Shown here in pieces: positions 1 to 9,521 of a stretch of DNA of 64,000 nucleotides. Origin of the DNA: Aradus depressus (lineage: Eukaryota; Arthropoda; Insecta; Hemiptera; Aradidae). Both the position numbers and the translations under genes were made by a program. Location: NCBI GenBank assembly GCA_963662175.1, contig OY759215.1, positions 55,197,213 through 55,261,212 of the forward strand. Reading direction: 5' to 3'. Each line of letters begins with the position of its first letter. Within the stretch, counting starts at the first letter, position 1. The notes beneath the pieces are model-generated. The model had not been told where the DNA came from. It did not search any database and was given only the letters and a program-made list of their open reading frames with translations.

Positions 1-79
1 ATTTAATTTATTTTTTTGAAATGTAAATGCTGTGATATTACGAATTTAAGTCATTTCTACACGTATAAGTTAGAAGCTA

Positions 80-172
80 GAAGCCCTGAGGGGCTGGGAA
101 AACATGAAATTCCGTTGAAAACTTATTTCTGACCAATTATATAACTTCTCCTCTGAGTGGGGAAGTAATATA
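80..172 (+). repeat. P1 element, 3' fragment
   Basis: Matches the P1 segment that reads GGAAAACATGAAATTCCG, then a CTGACC-ATATAACTTC stretch, then GGGGAAGTA. Only this end is present. The same segment recurs at 50735 and 62480. Confidence 0.6.
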
Positions 173-412
173 TGTGTATATATATGTAGTTTAGTTTGAA
201 ATAATGTTCCTCTAACTTCGTGACGAGAATAGAGATGAGAGAGGCTGTGAATGACGTTTAAGGCCTCACAATATAAGGAAGTAATCGAAGGTTTTTTTCA
301 TGTTTACGTTACGTGCTGTTAGAGTAAGGTGTCTTCCGTGATTCTTGTTGAGTGGTCTCCTCCTGAATGCCGGACCTAACACATTCTTACGTACATCCCT
401 CATAAGATAACA

Positions 413-513
413 ATGCCTCCTCCAGTCTCTGCTATGTTTGGTAATGCCTCATTATCTCAAGGTCTATTTCCTCCAGTGTATTTAGTATATGTAGTTACAT
501 TTACGACCAGTAG
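413..513 (+). CDS. Candidate first coding exon, unidentified protein
   Basis: An ATG with A at -3, the first after an in-frame TAA about 36 bases upstream, opens 33 codons that begin MPPPVSAMFGNASL and continue through a hydrophobic PPVYLVYVV stretch. The frame runs to a good 5' splice site, CAGTAG|GTAAGA, and leaves 2 nt (phase 2). No repeat family explains this stretch. The phase would suit the candidate exon at 26741, but that would need a 26 kb intron. I recognise no domain. A chance open frame is a real alternative, because 33 open codons are not rare in AT-rich DNA. Confidence 0.27.
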
Positions 514-627
514 GTAAGAAAATTGTTTTTTTTGAGTTCCCGGAGAGAAAAGTGTTTGATGGCTGTTCGTCTGTGTCTCTTTGAAATACATGAAAGTTAA
601 AGAGTGATATGTACAATTAGCGATAAA

Positions 628-1318
628 GTTGTCGGTGAATCTCCGGCAATGTACTTCCCCAGCGCGACTTAACCAATTTACCCGTTTGGCTGAAAATTGG
701 TAGGTGAAGTCCTTATGGAGTTTTGGATTTACATATAAAATTTTGTGTCGATACGATCATTACTTCTGCCGTTATTGGGATTTTTGAGTTGTCCCCCTTT
801 TTGCCCTCTCTTCCCTTCGGCCGATTTGGCTGTAAATCAATGTGATTTATGCATTTCATCGGGATTAGTTCTCAGAGAACAGGGGGTGCTCAAAAAGCCT
901 AATAACTGCCTATGTAATGACGTATCGACACGAAATTTTATACGTGGATCAAAGGTCCAATTGGGACGACCTTGTCGGTTTTTAGCGATGTCCGGGCTAC
1001 GAGGTCATATCGCCTTCTACCAGAGCGACGAAACAGCGCTCTGGTGGAGATGAGCCCGACGCTACTGTGGGAATCCTATATTTTGACTATTTTATTCACC
1101 TAGCCCTACCCTAGGTCTTTAACGAGTATCTGACGTTGTACAGGTTCGGGACCATCACTTAACGTCCCATCCAAAGGACTGTGTGCTCAAGGTTTTATCA
1201 CCTCCCAGATCAAAAAACCTAAGGTCCTCGGCCGGATTTCGAATCCGCGATCTTGGGAACGCGAAAACTTAGTTGATTAATTCACGGTGGGGGAGGAAAT
1301 TGCCGGGAAATCATCGGT
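628..1318. repeat. P1 foldback element, near full length, split by a SINE
   Basis: The left end reads GTCGGTGAATCTCCGGC then CTTCCCCAGCGCGA. The right end is the inverted form, GATTAATTCACGG then GCCGGGAAATCATCGG. Between them the P1 unit runs forward to about 845 and then in reverse, as expected for a foldback. SINE-A (990-1262, minus) sits in the right half. Confidence 0.75.
990..1262 (-). mobile_element. SINE-A copy
   Basis: Reverse-strand copy of the tRNA-derived SINE. It has the B-box GGTTCGAA-type segment (here GGATTTCGAATCC, degraded), the CTTCGGATGGGACGTTAAGCGATGGTCCCGAG body (diverged) and the CTCTGGTGGA..GCCCGAC 3' half. It lies inside a P1 element; the tRNA 5' end is missing. Confidence 0.8.
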
Positions 1319-1904
1319 TGTTCTATTTGTTTTTTTTATTAAAGAAAAAAATGTTAAATTACAATAGAGGAAAATCAGGTGGAACATCAAGAGAAATGTA
1401 TCTTCACATAAAAAAAAGTTATTGTAATAGTTATTCAGTCTCATGTAAATGTAGAGACTTTATTATTCCCACGATTGCAGACTTGCCGCGTCATGAGTAA
1501 ACCACTCAAAGAAATATGATGACAGTACATATTCCCTTGTTTTTATGAAAATAAAATAATAAATATAAGAACAGTAATAAAAGTTAGCGGCATTTTTGTA
1601 CTAAGCGAAACAACGATTGTGGAACATTATACAAAATTGCAGTCATTCCTGCACTTTTCAAGGCTACTCACTGAAAATAAACCTGGGAACCTAATCAGGA
1701 GAACAGTTACCTGGAATCTGGTATTTTTTATGATTATTTAACTTTATTTTATAAAGATTCTTTAACTTAAATATATATTTAGCTGCATTACCAATCGTTG
1801 GAGGAAAGATACCGATTGTCTGAATCCAGAACAAAATTTAATTAATAATTAATTGTATATTACCAGTAAATATGAAGAAGATATACCTAGGAAAAGGGAA
1901 TAGT
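1319..1904. other. AT-rich spacer, no gene seen
   Basis: Low-complexity A/T-rich DNA between P1 and M2. A 75-codon open frame at 1273-1500 starts inside the P1 tail and has no recognisable motif, so I do not call it. Confidence 0.5.
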
Positions 1905-2495
1905 CGTGAAATATCATTCGAAAAGTCACTTTAGGAAGTATTATAAAAATATAAGTATATCATAATTTAAATTATAATTAAAAACTTTATCTACTATATT
2001 TATTAATATTATTATTTTTATACTCATTTATTTTCTAATTTATTTACTGATTTTTTAAAATATTTTATTTGTTACTATTATTGTTATTACTAGTCACTGT
2101 GTCCTAAGATTTACTTATTATTTATGTATCTGTTTCATAAAGTATCTTGTATTTATTTTTATGAAGTATCCTATTACTATGTTGTGGTTTAACGGAAATA
2201 AATATTATTATTGTTATGAACATTAGACAGCTGAAAAGAGCTCCCCTCGCCAGTAATAATAATAATTATTATTATATTTGTGATTAGTAATAACAATAAT
2301 AGTAAAAATTAAATAAAAGAAGTATGTATATATAAATAATAGAAAATAAATTATTATACAAATAAATAGAGTAGATTCAGTGTTTAACTATAATTTAAAT
2401 TACGATAAATATTTTTTATAATTCTTCCAAAAGTGCCTTTTTCACGGCGAAATTTCAGGAGTTCTTACATCCCTTTCTCAGCTCATAATGTTCAA
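1905..2495. repeat. M2 element, imperfect foldback copy
   Basis: The arm at 1930-2010 (CACTTTAGGAAGTATTATAA, then an ATAATTTAAATTATA core) is repeated inverted at 2370-2445. The right end (2448-2482) carries the M2 hairpin motif: on the minus strand CTGAGAA, a stem around GTAAGAAC, then GAAAT. The middle is very AT-rich with TAA/TTA runs. Other M2 copies lie at 16.0, 53.3, 59.8 and 61.1 kb. Confidence 0.6.
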
Positions 2496-2689
2496 AATAT
2501 AAAGAAAAGGGAGAAAAAAAATTTAAACATTTTTGAAATAATAAATACAAATTAATAAATATACCAATGAAAATACAATAAATGAATGAATAACTAAACA
2601 AATAATGATAGTGGTAATGAAAATATTATACAAAAGGATATTATATGAAAATATTATACTATAACATCAACAGAGGTTATAGAAGGATA

Positions 2690-2800
2690 TCGTGGAGGAA
2701 TTCAAGTCAAGAAAATGTAACGGAAAGCTAAATAAGAAATAATGTTTTTGTGTATGAAACACGATTTTTATATCTGAGTTATTGTGTATGTACATTTTTT
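2690..2800 (+). repeat. R5 dispersed repeat copy
   Basis: Shares GTGGAGGAA-TC-AAG, GGAAAGCTAA and GAAATAATGTTTTTGT with copies at 16705, 61745 and the target site around 40040/41140. Function unknown. Confidence 0.5.
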
Positions 2801-2864
2801 TTTTTATTGGCCTTATGTACGATGCATATTAGCCATGTCTCTATAACAGTGTTATTTAGTTATT

Positions 2865-2992
2865 TACAAACATCCCTGGCCCCGGGAAGGAATTCTATCT
2901 ACGAAATAAAACTCTCCCGGACGGGATTCGAACCCGCAATCATGGTGAGACCATGCAATCAAAGCCCCACGCTCTAGCCAGCACGGGCATTG
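2865..2992 (-). mobile_element. Second tRNA-derived SINE family (SINE-B)
   Basis: On the minus strand an A-box-like TGGCTAGAGCG is followed 40 bases later by a perfect B box, GGTTCGAATCCCG. The stretch between looks like a tRNA D-arm/anticodon region. The B box is followed by CCGGGAGAGTTTTATTTCG rather than an acceptor stem, so it is a SINE head and not a tRNA gene. The body differs from SINE-A. Confidence 0.6.
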
Positions 2993-3370
2993 AATGAGAA
3001 AACTATTTTGTTTCCGAATGGAGTGTTTCATAAATATTTTTAGTAGTTTTAAAGATATCAAGGAATTTTAAAGATATACTAGGAGATGAAGGGACGTGAA
3101 ACACTGGTTACTAGGGTCCAGTTAGTTACTAAAGGTTGTTGAGAGTTCCATCAGAGAGAGAGAGGGAGTACCGGTTTTGGCCACACGCCGGCATTTCCGC
3201 TGCATACTTGACTTGTCATCGTATCCGCTCTCTGCTTCCCTCCATATCCGCTTTACAGAATATTTTCATATTATCATTCATGAGCTAGTATCAACATGTT
3301 TTGAAAAACTCTTTTAGTAGTATAAGTATATATTTCAAAATTATGTTTAATGTGATCAGTTAATCATTTC

Positions 3371-3420
3371 ATGTATTCATTGTTGATCTTGAATTGCCCA
3401 GGACCCGGTTTCTTTTTCCT
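3371..3420 (+). repeat. Short dispersed repeat, partner at 7345-7400
   Basis: TATTCATTGTTGATCTTGAA-GCCC-GGACC-GTTTC is shared with 7345-7400 (TATTTATTGTTGATCTAGAA-GGCCCGGGAC). It was not seen elsewhere in the window. Confidence 0.4.
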
Positions 3421-3529
3421 ATATTCAAATTAACTAATTTTTGCTTTTATAATAAATTTGTTTTTTTATTGAGGTTTGATTTAAACTCTACTTTCATTCA
3501 AATAACCTGTTTCCTCCATTTTGTGTCGG

Positions 3530-4480
3530 GGCTCAATATAAAAACTCCAATAACTGCCAAAGTAATGAATGTATCGACAACAAATTTTGTATGTAAATAC
3601 AAAACCTGATAAGGATGACCTATCAGTTTTTTTGAGTTAGTCTGGATAAGGAAGGAGTTGTGGTAGGTTGTTGTTCTGGGAAGGGAGGTGAAGATCAGAG
3701 GGATGGGATCTAGTGACTTTCTAGTGGATATGGGATTTAAGTTGAGAAACTCGATAACTCTCGATAGAATGAATGTATCGACACGAAATTTTATGTGTGT
3801 GTCTAGAATCCCATAAGGACGACACCTGTTGTTTGTCAGCGATATTGAACAAAGAGAAGAGTGGTGGGGGAAGCTTAACATAAAAACTCTAATAACTGCC
3901 ATTGTAATGAATATATCGCCACGAAATTGAATCCCATAATGACGACAGAGGGCGCCGATAGCTCAGTGGTATGCGTGCTTGACTTCTGAGCTCAAGGTTG
4001 TGGGTTCGTAGCCCGACCGAGGCCCTTAGTTTATTTTATCTGGGAGGTAAAATAAACTTAAGCACGCCGTCCTTCAGATGGGACGTTAAGCGATGGTCCC
4101 GAGCCTGTACGATGTCAGGTACTCGTTAAAGACCCCTACCCTAGATGAATAAAAATTTAGGATAGGCAAAATTTAGGACTCCCACAGTAGAGTCGGACTC
4201 ATGTCCACCAGAGTGACGAAAGAGCGCTCTGGTAGTAGGCGATATGACCACGTAGTTAAAGCCCGGGCATGAGTCATAAAACCTAACCTAACCCCATAAT
4301 GACGACACCTGTTGTTTGTCAGCGATATCGAACTAAGAGAAGAGGGGTGGGGGAAGCTTAACAAAAAACACTAATAACTGCCATTGTAATGAATATATCG
4401 ACACGAAATTTTATGTGTGTATCTAGAATCCCATTTAATTGATGTTTTTGTGCTGGGGTAGTACATTGTCGGTGATTCAT
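3530..4480 (-). repeat. P1 element, reverse orientation, with internal duplication
   Basis: Starts in the GGGGCTCAATATAAAAACTCC unit and ends in CTGGGGTAGTACATTGTCGGTGATTC. About 125 bp (3795-3920 and 4307-4425) is nearly identical on the two sides of the inserted SINE, so this copy had amplified one unit. The 134-codon minus-strand frame at 3498-3902 is P1 sequence, not a gene. Confidence 0.75.
3949..4292 (+). mobile_element. SINE-A copy, complete, with 15 bp target duplication
   Basis: Full tRNA-derived head (GGCGCCGATAGCTCAGTGG A box; GGTTCGTAGCCCGACC B-box region), body and tail ending AAAACCTAACCTAACC. It is flanked by CCCATAATGACGACA at 3933-3947 and 4293-4307, an exact 15 bp duplication of P1 sequence. 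This defines both ends of the family. Confidence 0.93.
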
Positions 4481-4799
4481 GGAAGATATTTTACCAGGTC
4501 CAGGTCAGTGTATTTGCTATTTCCGGATGAGCTGTGAAGTAGGTATGTCGAGCAGAGATTACTCAGCCGTGTATGAAAGTGAGGCTGCCCGAGAGCAATT
4601 ACATGCGCGGAGTTTCCTCTCATTAAGTGGCATTCACCATTTTCCAGGGTTACAGGGTTCATTCCCTTTTTTAGGGTTCAGTAGGTGACGTGTCAACGTA
4701 ACCATATTAATGAGTTTTGACATCTGTTCCACCCAATACCGTGGAAACTAATCTATTATTTGCTGAAAACTTGCATAAAAGGTGAGAAACGTTTCAGCA

Positions 4800-4915
4800 C
4801 ATTCTCTTTCGGTTGGGACGTTAAGAGGATGGTTCCGATCCTGTACGTTAAAGACCCCATTCCTAGGTGAGTAAACCAGGGCAGGCAAGATTTAAAGCTC
4901 CCACCCTGGTTCGGA
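4800..4915 (+). mobile_element. SINE-A fragment
   Basis: Body only: CTTTCGGTTGGGACGTTAAG, GTTCCGATCCTGTACG, TTAAAGACCCC, CCTAGGTGAGTAAA and CAGGCAAGATTTAAAGCTCC. Both ends are lost. Confidence 0.7.
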
Positions 4916-5907
4916 AAATCTGTGAGAGGTCAGACTATATCTTTTATTTTACAACCTTTGAAAAAATTCATATTCATGTTGAGAGGTAAAAAACGATATT
5001 AAAATTGTTATTCATTTTTTTTCTAACTCTTTAGACAAGTGCCATTTTGAATTTTTGTGAATTGACTATTTATAAAATATTAAATAAATATCTGATTTTT
5101 TCACAACAGAACTTGTATAGTTAGTTCCTAGTGGTGGACTTAGGAACTATAAGTCATAAACGTCCTGGAACATTTTCTTCTACTATCCAGTCAGTATTCC
5201 AACTGTGAACAATTTTAAATCTTGATACCGTCAAATTTTCATGATTTACGGAAGGGGTGTACTCAGAAATTATATTTCAGAATAATAAAAATTAGTAAAT
5301 TTTTTAATAGATAAATGAACGGAAGATTTGCCCGCGGAACCAGTTGGACGTTGAAACAATTGTCACAGACTTCCAACGACTATCCTTCAAACTCTTTCTT
5401 TCATTCCCATCCTGGCAATCCATCTCTCTTCTTGTTTTGAAGGTGGGCTCGCAATCTTCCAGAAGAAGTATAACCTGGCTCTCAAGGATGAGTGTCATGA
5501 ATGAAATGAGTTTAATGGGCCAGCGTATAGAAGGGGGTGGTGTAGATATGTGTGATGTTGTAGAGGTTGTTGCAAATTTCATAAGGATAGGTTTCAACAT
5601 CACAAGTTGATAGACTTTCTTCATTAGTGTCACTATTGGCCAACCATTAACCGGAGAGGCACTATGAGCCAAAAATTGCGAAACAATGAGTAGACGAAGG
5701 TTGCCCCAAAATCTTGCACTCCCCTCTACAGAGCTCTGAGTTTTTCAAACGCCTACAATGTCTTTCTTTAACTAGTCTGTCGAGAGTAAGTTGAGTATAG
5801 GATTTCGTGTTAAAAACTAAAAATGACCTGTACCTATAGTGCCGGGGTTAGCAAATACACCCACTTTTATTTAAATCCAGTCTAACCTAAAAGTGTTTTA
5901 CCGAAAA
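4916..5907. other. Spacer, no gene supported
   Basis: Mostly AT-rich. At 5304-5690 both strands stay open for about 90 to 120 codons and base composition is more even, but there is no recognisable domain, splice pattern or repeat. I leave it as unassigned, possibly an old element. Confidence 0.4.
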
Positions 5908-6036
5908 AATAAAAGTTGTCGGTGAATCATCAACAATGTACTTCCCCAGCACGAATTAATTAAGTTTCCTCGCTCTCTCTTTAAAACCAATCGACCGTTT
6001 TGGCTAAAAATCGTTGACTAGAAAGGGTCTTCTAAG
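5908..6036 (+). repeat. P1 left-end fragment
   Basis: GTCGGTGAATCATCAACAAT, ACTTCCCCAGCACGAATTAA and AACCAATCGACCGTTTTGGC. It is joined directly to a SINE-A fragment at 6037. Confidence 0.75.
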
Positions 6037-6170
6037 TCGTTAAAGACCCGATTAAAAATTAAAAATAGAGTCGGGCTCATGTCCACCAGAGCAACAAAAA
6101 AGCGCTCTGGTAATTGGCGATATGACCTCGTAGTTAAAGCTCGGGCATGAATCTTAATAACTAACTGTTA
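6037..6170 (+). mobile_element. SINE-A 3' fragment
   Basis: TTAAAGACCC, then GAGTCGGGCTCATGTCCACC, AGCGCTCTGG, GGCGATATGACCTCG, and the tail GGCATGAATCTTAATAACTAACTG. This is the CTAA tail subtype. Confidence 0.8.
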
Positions 6171-6209
6171 CCCCCAGTGGTTATTATATTTTTTTTTTCA
6201 GTTTTTTAT

Positions 6210-6898
6210 CCGCCATCCTATATATCACTTGATCTTGGATGAGGCTGTTACTTCGTATTTCTGTAGACGCAACATGCTCTTAGGAGCAGATATTGATGAG
6301 ACCTGGAGGAAGAGATGCGCGGACAGTCCAGACCAGTGCGCTGCAAGGACATCGTCCAGAATTGGATTGTGGAAAAATGGCAACAACGTTGGTCACGATA
6401 CTTGGATAGCCGAACGACGTAAGCATACTTCCCGAACGTCCGGGTACGCTTTGACTCAACAAGGGTACAGCCTAATCACTGGACGTCTCAAATATTATCA
6501 GGTCATGGTGATTTCAACTCCAACCTGTTCTTTTTTCACAGGAAGAACTCCCCGAACTGTTCGTGCGGCCGTATCGAGACTGCAGAACATGTGATACTCT
6601 AATGTCCGCTGTACGACCAAGCTAGGGTGGAGTTGATTCATGGGACAAGATCGTATTTGGACTGGATCTACGGCAGATGGTGACGGAAACAGACTACCCG
6701 ATGTTCTACCGATTCGTCGACTCCTGGGGGGAGCAGAAACAGGCAATGTAAGATGGGCTGGGGACGATCGGCGCAATAGTTCCGCCGATGGCCAATCCCA
6801 GTCCCTCAGTAACACCTTGATCCCCGAGCTTTTCTGACGTTGACTGTGTGATGTTGCTGCAATGCAAGGCTCACCAATAAAAAAAAGAAAAAAAAAAG
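6210..6898 (+). pseudogene. Non-LTR retrotransposon ORF2 3' end, decayed
   Basis: The C-terminal part of a LINE polyprotein is readable as NWIVEKWQQRWSRYLDS, a stop at 6420, then HWTSQILSGHGDFN, FFFHRKNSPNCSCG and ETAEHVIL. A frameshift near 6598 precedes CPLYDQARVEL. The CxCG..EH..CP pattern is the zinc-knuckle-like C-terminus seen in R1/Jockey/LOA-type ORF2 proteins. The 3' end is intact: AATAAA and an A-rich tail at 6878-6898. The copy is 5'-truncated, with no reverse transcriptase domain. A related, more damaged copy lies at 43490. Confidence 0.75.
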
Positions 6899-7126
6899 TT
6901 TTTTATCTGCCTAATTTAGGAAATTTTAAAATTGTAGTTTAACCATGTTTTTCTACCAAATCTCCAAGTATATATAAATCTTCATGTACATCATGAGAAA
7001 GAGGAGATATAAGAGGGCTGCCTGATCCATTCCAGATATTACTTGGCGGCCTCATCATGTTACCTCATCAGCAGATCAAGGTTGGGAGGGGCTTTCAAAC
7101 AAATGTTCGCCTGGACCGGTTTGACC

Positions 7127-7143
7127 CCTCCCCCCCCCCCCCC
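7127..7143. repeat. Poly-C tract
   Basis: A run of 17 C followed by a few interrupted C groups. Confidence 0.95.
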
Positions 7144-7263
7144 TCCCTCCCCAAAAAAACAGGATTTAGATAGAAACCGTGGAGCCCTGACATTGGAACT
7201 CCTCCATATGTAGGATATTCCCACACAGACCTCCTTCCGTACTGACCTCGTAACCAGGATCAC

Positions 7264-7282
7264 TTTTTTTTTTTTTTTTTTT
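7264..7282. repeat. Poly-T tract
   Basis: An uninterrupted T run in non-coding DNA. It could be the complement of a retroelement poly-A tail, but no element body is recognisable next to it. Confidence 0.9.
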
Positions 7283-7419
7283 ATTAACGATAAACAAGGT
7301 TGTCGAAAACATACTGTTACGAACTGATCGTTATTTTTGACTGTTTCAGGTATTTATTGTTGATCTAGAAGGGCCCGGGACAAGTTTCACTCTGTATCCT
7401 TATTACTGTATATAGTTCC

Positions 7420-7535
7420 CTATCCTTGATGACTAAACCTGATTAGGTAAAATTTAGGACTCCCACAGTGTCGAGCTCATGTCCACCAGAATGAGCGCTC
7501 TGGTCTGGCCTTGAGTCCACAATAACTAACCTAAT
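7420..7535 (+). mobile_element. SINE-A 3' fragment
   Basis: GTAAAATTTAGGACTCCCACAG and GAGCTCATGTCCACCAGAAT, then GAGCGCTCTGGT. It ends GAGTCCACAATAACTAACC. A deletion removed the GGCGATATGACC part. Confidence 0.75.
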
Positions 7536-7735
7536 ATTGCAACTTACTTTTGCTCATTTGTAATAATCGATTTATTTAGCGAGTCTAGTAAATTTATTTG
7601 TTTGCTTTATTCACATAACGTCGTTTCATGTTTAAAAGAAGTTTTCTCAATGTTTTGAATTTATTTCAACGTTGTCTTTCCACTAAGATTGTTTTAGATC
7701 GTTATCTTGTGAAGATATACTGACTTTAGAAATCC

Positions 7736-7896
7736 TATATAGACCGGATTAGACTAGATGAGTCGGTCAGTCAGCTGTTCTGTGCATTGAGTTATGTTAC
7801 AGTGATCAGTTAGTAAGTTAAGATGTAAATAGCAGCTTCCAGTGCTTATTTGAGTCAGTGTTTCTATGATTTCTTTGTGAGTTAACTTTCTAAAAT
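7736..7896 (+). promoter_or_regulatory. Possible core promoter and first exon
   Basis: TATATA at 7736-7741 lies 33 bases before the A of an insect-type initiator, TCAGTC (7767-7772). A strong 5' splice site, AAAAT|GTAAGTAC, follows at 7897, so 7769-7896 could be a non-coding first exon. No downstream promoter element matching RGWYV is found at +28. It could also be part of an LTR or chance. Confidence 0.2.
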
Positions 7897-8083
7897 GTAA
7901 GTACTCTTGTCTCTTTTGGACTAAAGTGATTTTTGTTAGTTATATAAAGACAATTGTTGTGTGTCTTCTTCTTTTCAATTAGCTTTCTACAAGTTTTCTT
8001 TTTGACTGGCCTGGCGATGGTAGTGAGCATTATTTGAAAATAGTAAATAAAGAGTTATTCACCATAGTGTGGATTATTTATTT

Positions 8084-8175
8084 CAAGATTGCGAGTTCGA
8101 AACCCGATCGAGACCCTTTTTTTTTTTACCTTGCAAGTAAAAGTAACTCCAAATAGTATTCTTTCGGATGGCTTC
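8084..8175 (+). mobile_element. SINE-A head fragment
   Basis: AAGATTGCGAGTTCGAAACCCG (B box) and ATCGAGACCC, then a T run and a degraded CTTTCGGATGG. No 3' half. Confidence 0.6.
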
Positions 8176-8845
8176 ATCAACTGGCCCTGCGGATTTTTGC
8201 AGTTGGCACCTGTTGAACAGATGGTTACGGGAATTAACAGATGGTGTTACATATTAATAACGAACGGTACAGTGAAATAGCAGTTTTTTACTGCCGACAA
8301 GTCAGGAGGTAGATATAACGTAAATCTTAGATGTAAATTTACATTTTATGTCATTTACTAATAAATTTCAAGGCATAATGTAAGTTCCTTCGTAAATAAT
8401 AATAATAATAATAATAAATCCTATTAAATGAGCATGATGCAGCATTGTTGCTTAATTTATATTTGCAATATTAGAAGAGTTACATAACTTTTTTAGCAAA
8501 CATAGCCAAGATAGAAAAATAATATATGTATTTAAGAAAAATATAGTTGTATGAAATTATTCTGCTCTTATCGAAAAGAGTTAGTTAAGGCAAAATGCTG
8601 AAAGGCTCTCTGAACTGATAAAATCCGTCTGATGTCATCGGACGAGCTGAACCGAATTACTGTAAACATAGGTGATACAATTTGTAAATTATACTTTTGT
8701 TGCTATGGGATCAAGTCTGGCACGTGAAGATTAATATAAATGAATGAAAAACTGCCATTGATTGTCTAGCTAGAAACGAGCGGCAACCGTAGAGAGCTCT
8801 TCTGCCCCAATTGGGAGCACATGAGGACATTTATTTGTTTGTTAT
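8176..8845. other. Spacer with an AAT microsatellite
   Basis: AT-rich. Seven AAT units lie at 8396-8417. Nothing else is recognised. Confidence 0.6.
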
Positions 8846-8847
8846 TG

Positions 8848-9108
8848 TGACTCATGCCCGGGCTTTAATTAATTTGTTTTTTGCCTGATATTAGAGGATT
8901 CTTTTGGTGATGAGCTCAACTGTGCAGCAGGAGTCCTTAATTCTGCCTATCCAGAATTAGTTTCGTAGGATAGCTGTCTTAACGAGTACCAGACATCGTA
9001 GAGGCTCGGGACCATCGCTTAACGTTCCATCCGAAGACCGGCTTTCCATTTGGGAGATGAAAAAAACCTTAGGCCTCGATCTTGAGTAGAATATGCAAGC
9101 ACGCTATC
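8848..9108 (-). mobile_element. SINE-A copy, diverged
   Basis: Starts GTGACTCATGCCCGGGCTTT. It includes GAGTACCAGACATCGTAGAG, GCTCGGGACCATCGCTTAAC and GTTCCATCCGAAG, and ends in a degraded head. The middle is rearranged, with GCGCTCTGG lost. Confidence 0.8.
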
Positions 9109-9187
9109 TCTTATCTCCCCTCATGTGGACGTTACACCTTAATTAAAAAAAAAAAAAAAATTAAACTTGCAGTTAAGTATAGCGTTG

Positions 9188-9508
9188 GGGGCGCCGGTAG
9201 CTCAGTGGTATGCGTGCTTGTCTTCTGAGCTCAAGACGACCGAAACCCGACCGAGGCCCTTAGTTTATTTTATCTGAGAGGTAAAATAAACTTAAGCACT
9301 TTAAGCGATGGTCCCGAGCCTGTATGATTACAGGTACTCGTTAAAGACCCCGGCCCTAGCTGAATAAAAATTTAGGGTAGGCAAAATTTAGAACTCCCAC
9401 AGTAGAATCGGGCTCATGTCCACCAGAGTGACGAAAGAGCGCTCTGGTAGTAGGCGATATGTCCTCGTAGTTAAAGCCCGGGCATGAGTCATAAAACCTA
9501 ACCTAACC
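9188..9508 (+). mobile_element. SINE-A copy with 13 bp target duplication
   Basis: Complete head (GGCGCCGGTAGCTCAGTGG), body and AAAACCTAACCTAACC tail. TAAGTATAGCGTT occurs at 9174-9186 and 9509-9521. Part of the body next to CTTAAGCAC is deleted (the GCCGTCCTTCGGATGG block). Confidence 0.92.
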
Positions 9509-9521
9509 TAAGTATAGCGTT

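Noticed and set aside
2865..2992. tRNA gene on the minus strand
   Set aside because: The A and B boxes are present but no acceptor stem can be paired, and a SINE body follows.
3498..3902. 134-codon minus-strand frame
   Set aside because: Lies in a P1 element; other P1 copies have stops at the same places.
4479..4688. 69-codon plus frame and antisense 61-codon frame
   Set aside because: Begins in the P1 tip; neither translation resembles a known protein.
4706..4778. Short open frame PPNTVETNLLFAENLHK before a GTGAGA donor
   Set aside because: No credible acceptor, and only about 23 codons.
5304..5672. 122-codon minus-strand frame with an 88-codon plus-strand frame over it
   Set aside because: Both strands open, no domain, no splice signals; kept only as a spacer note.
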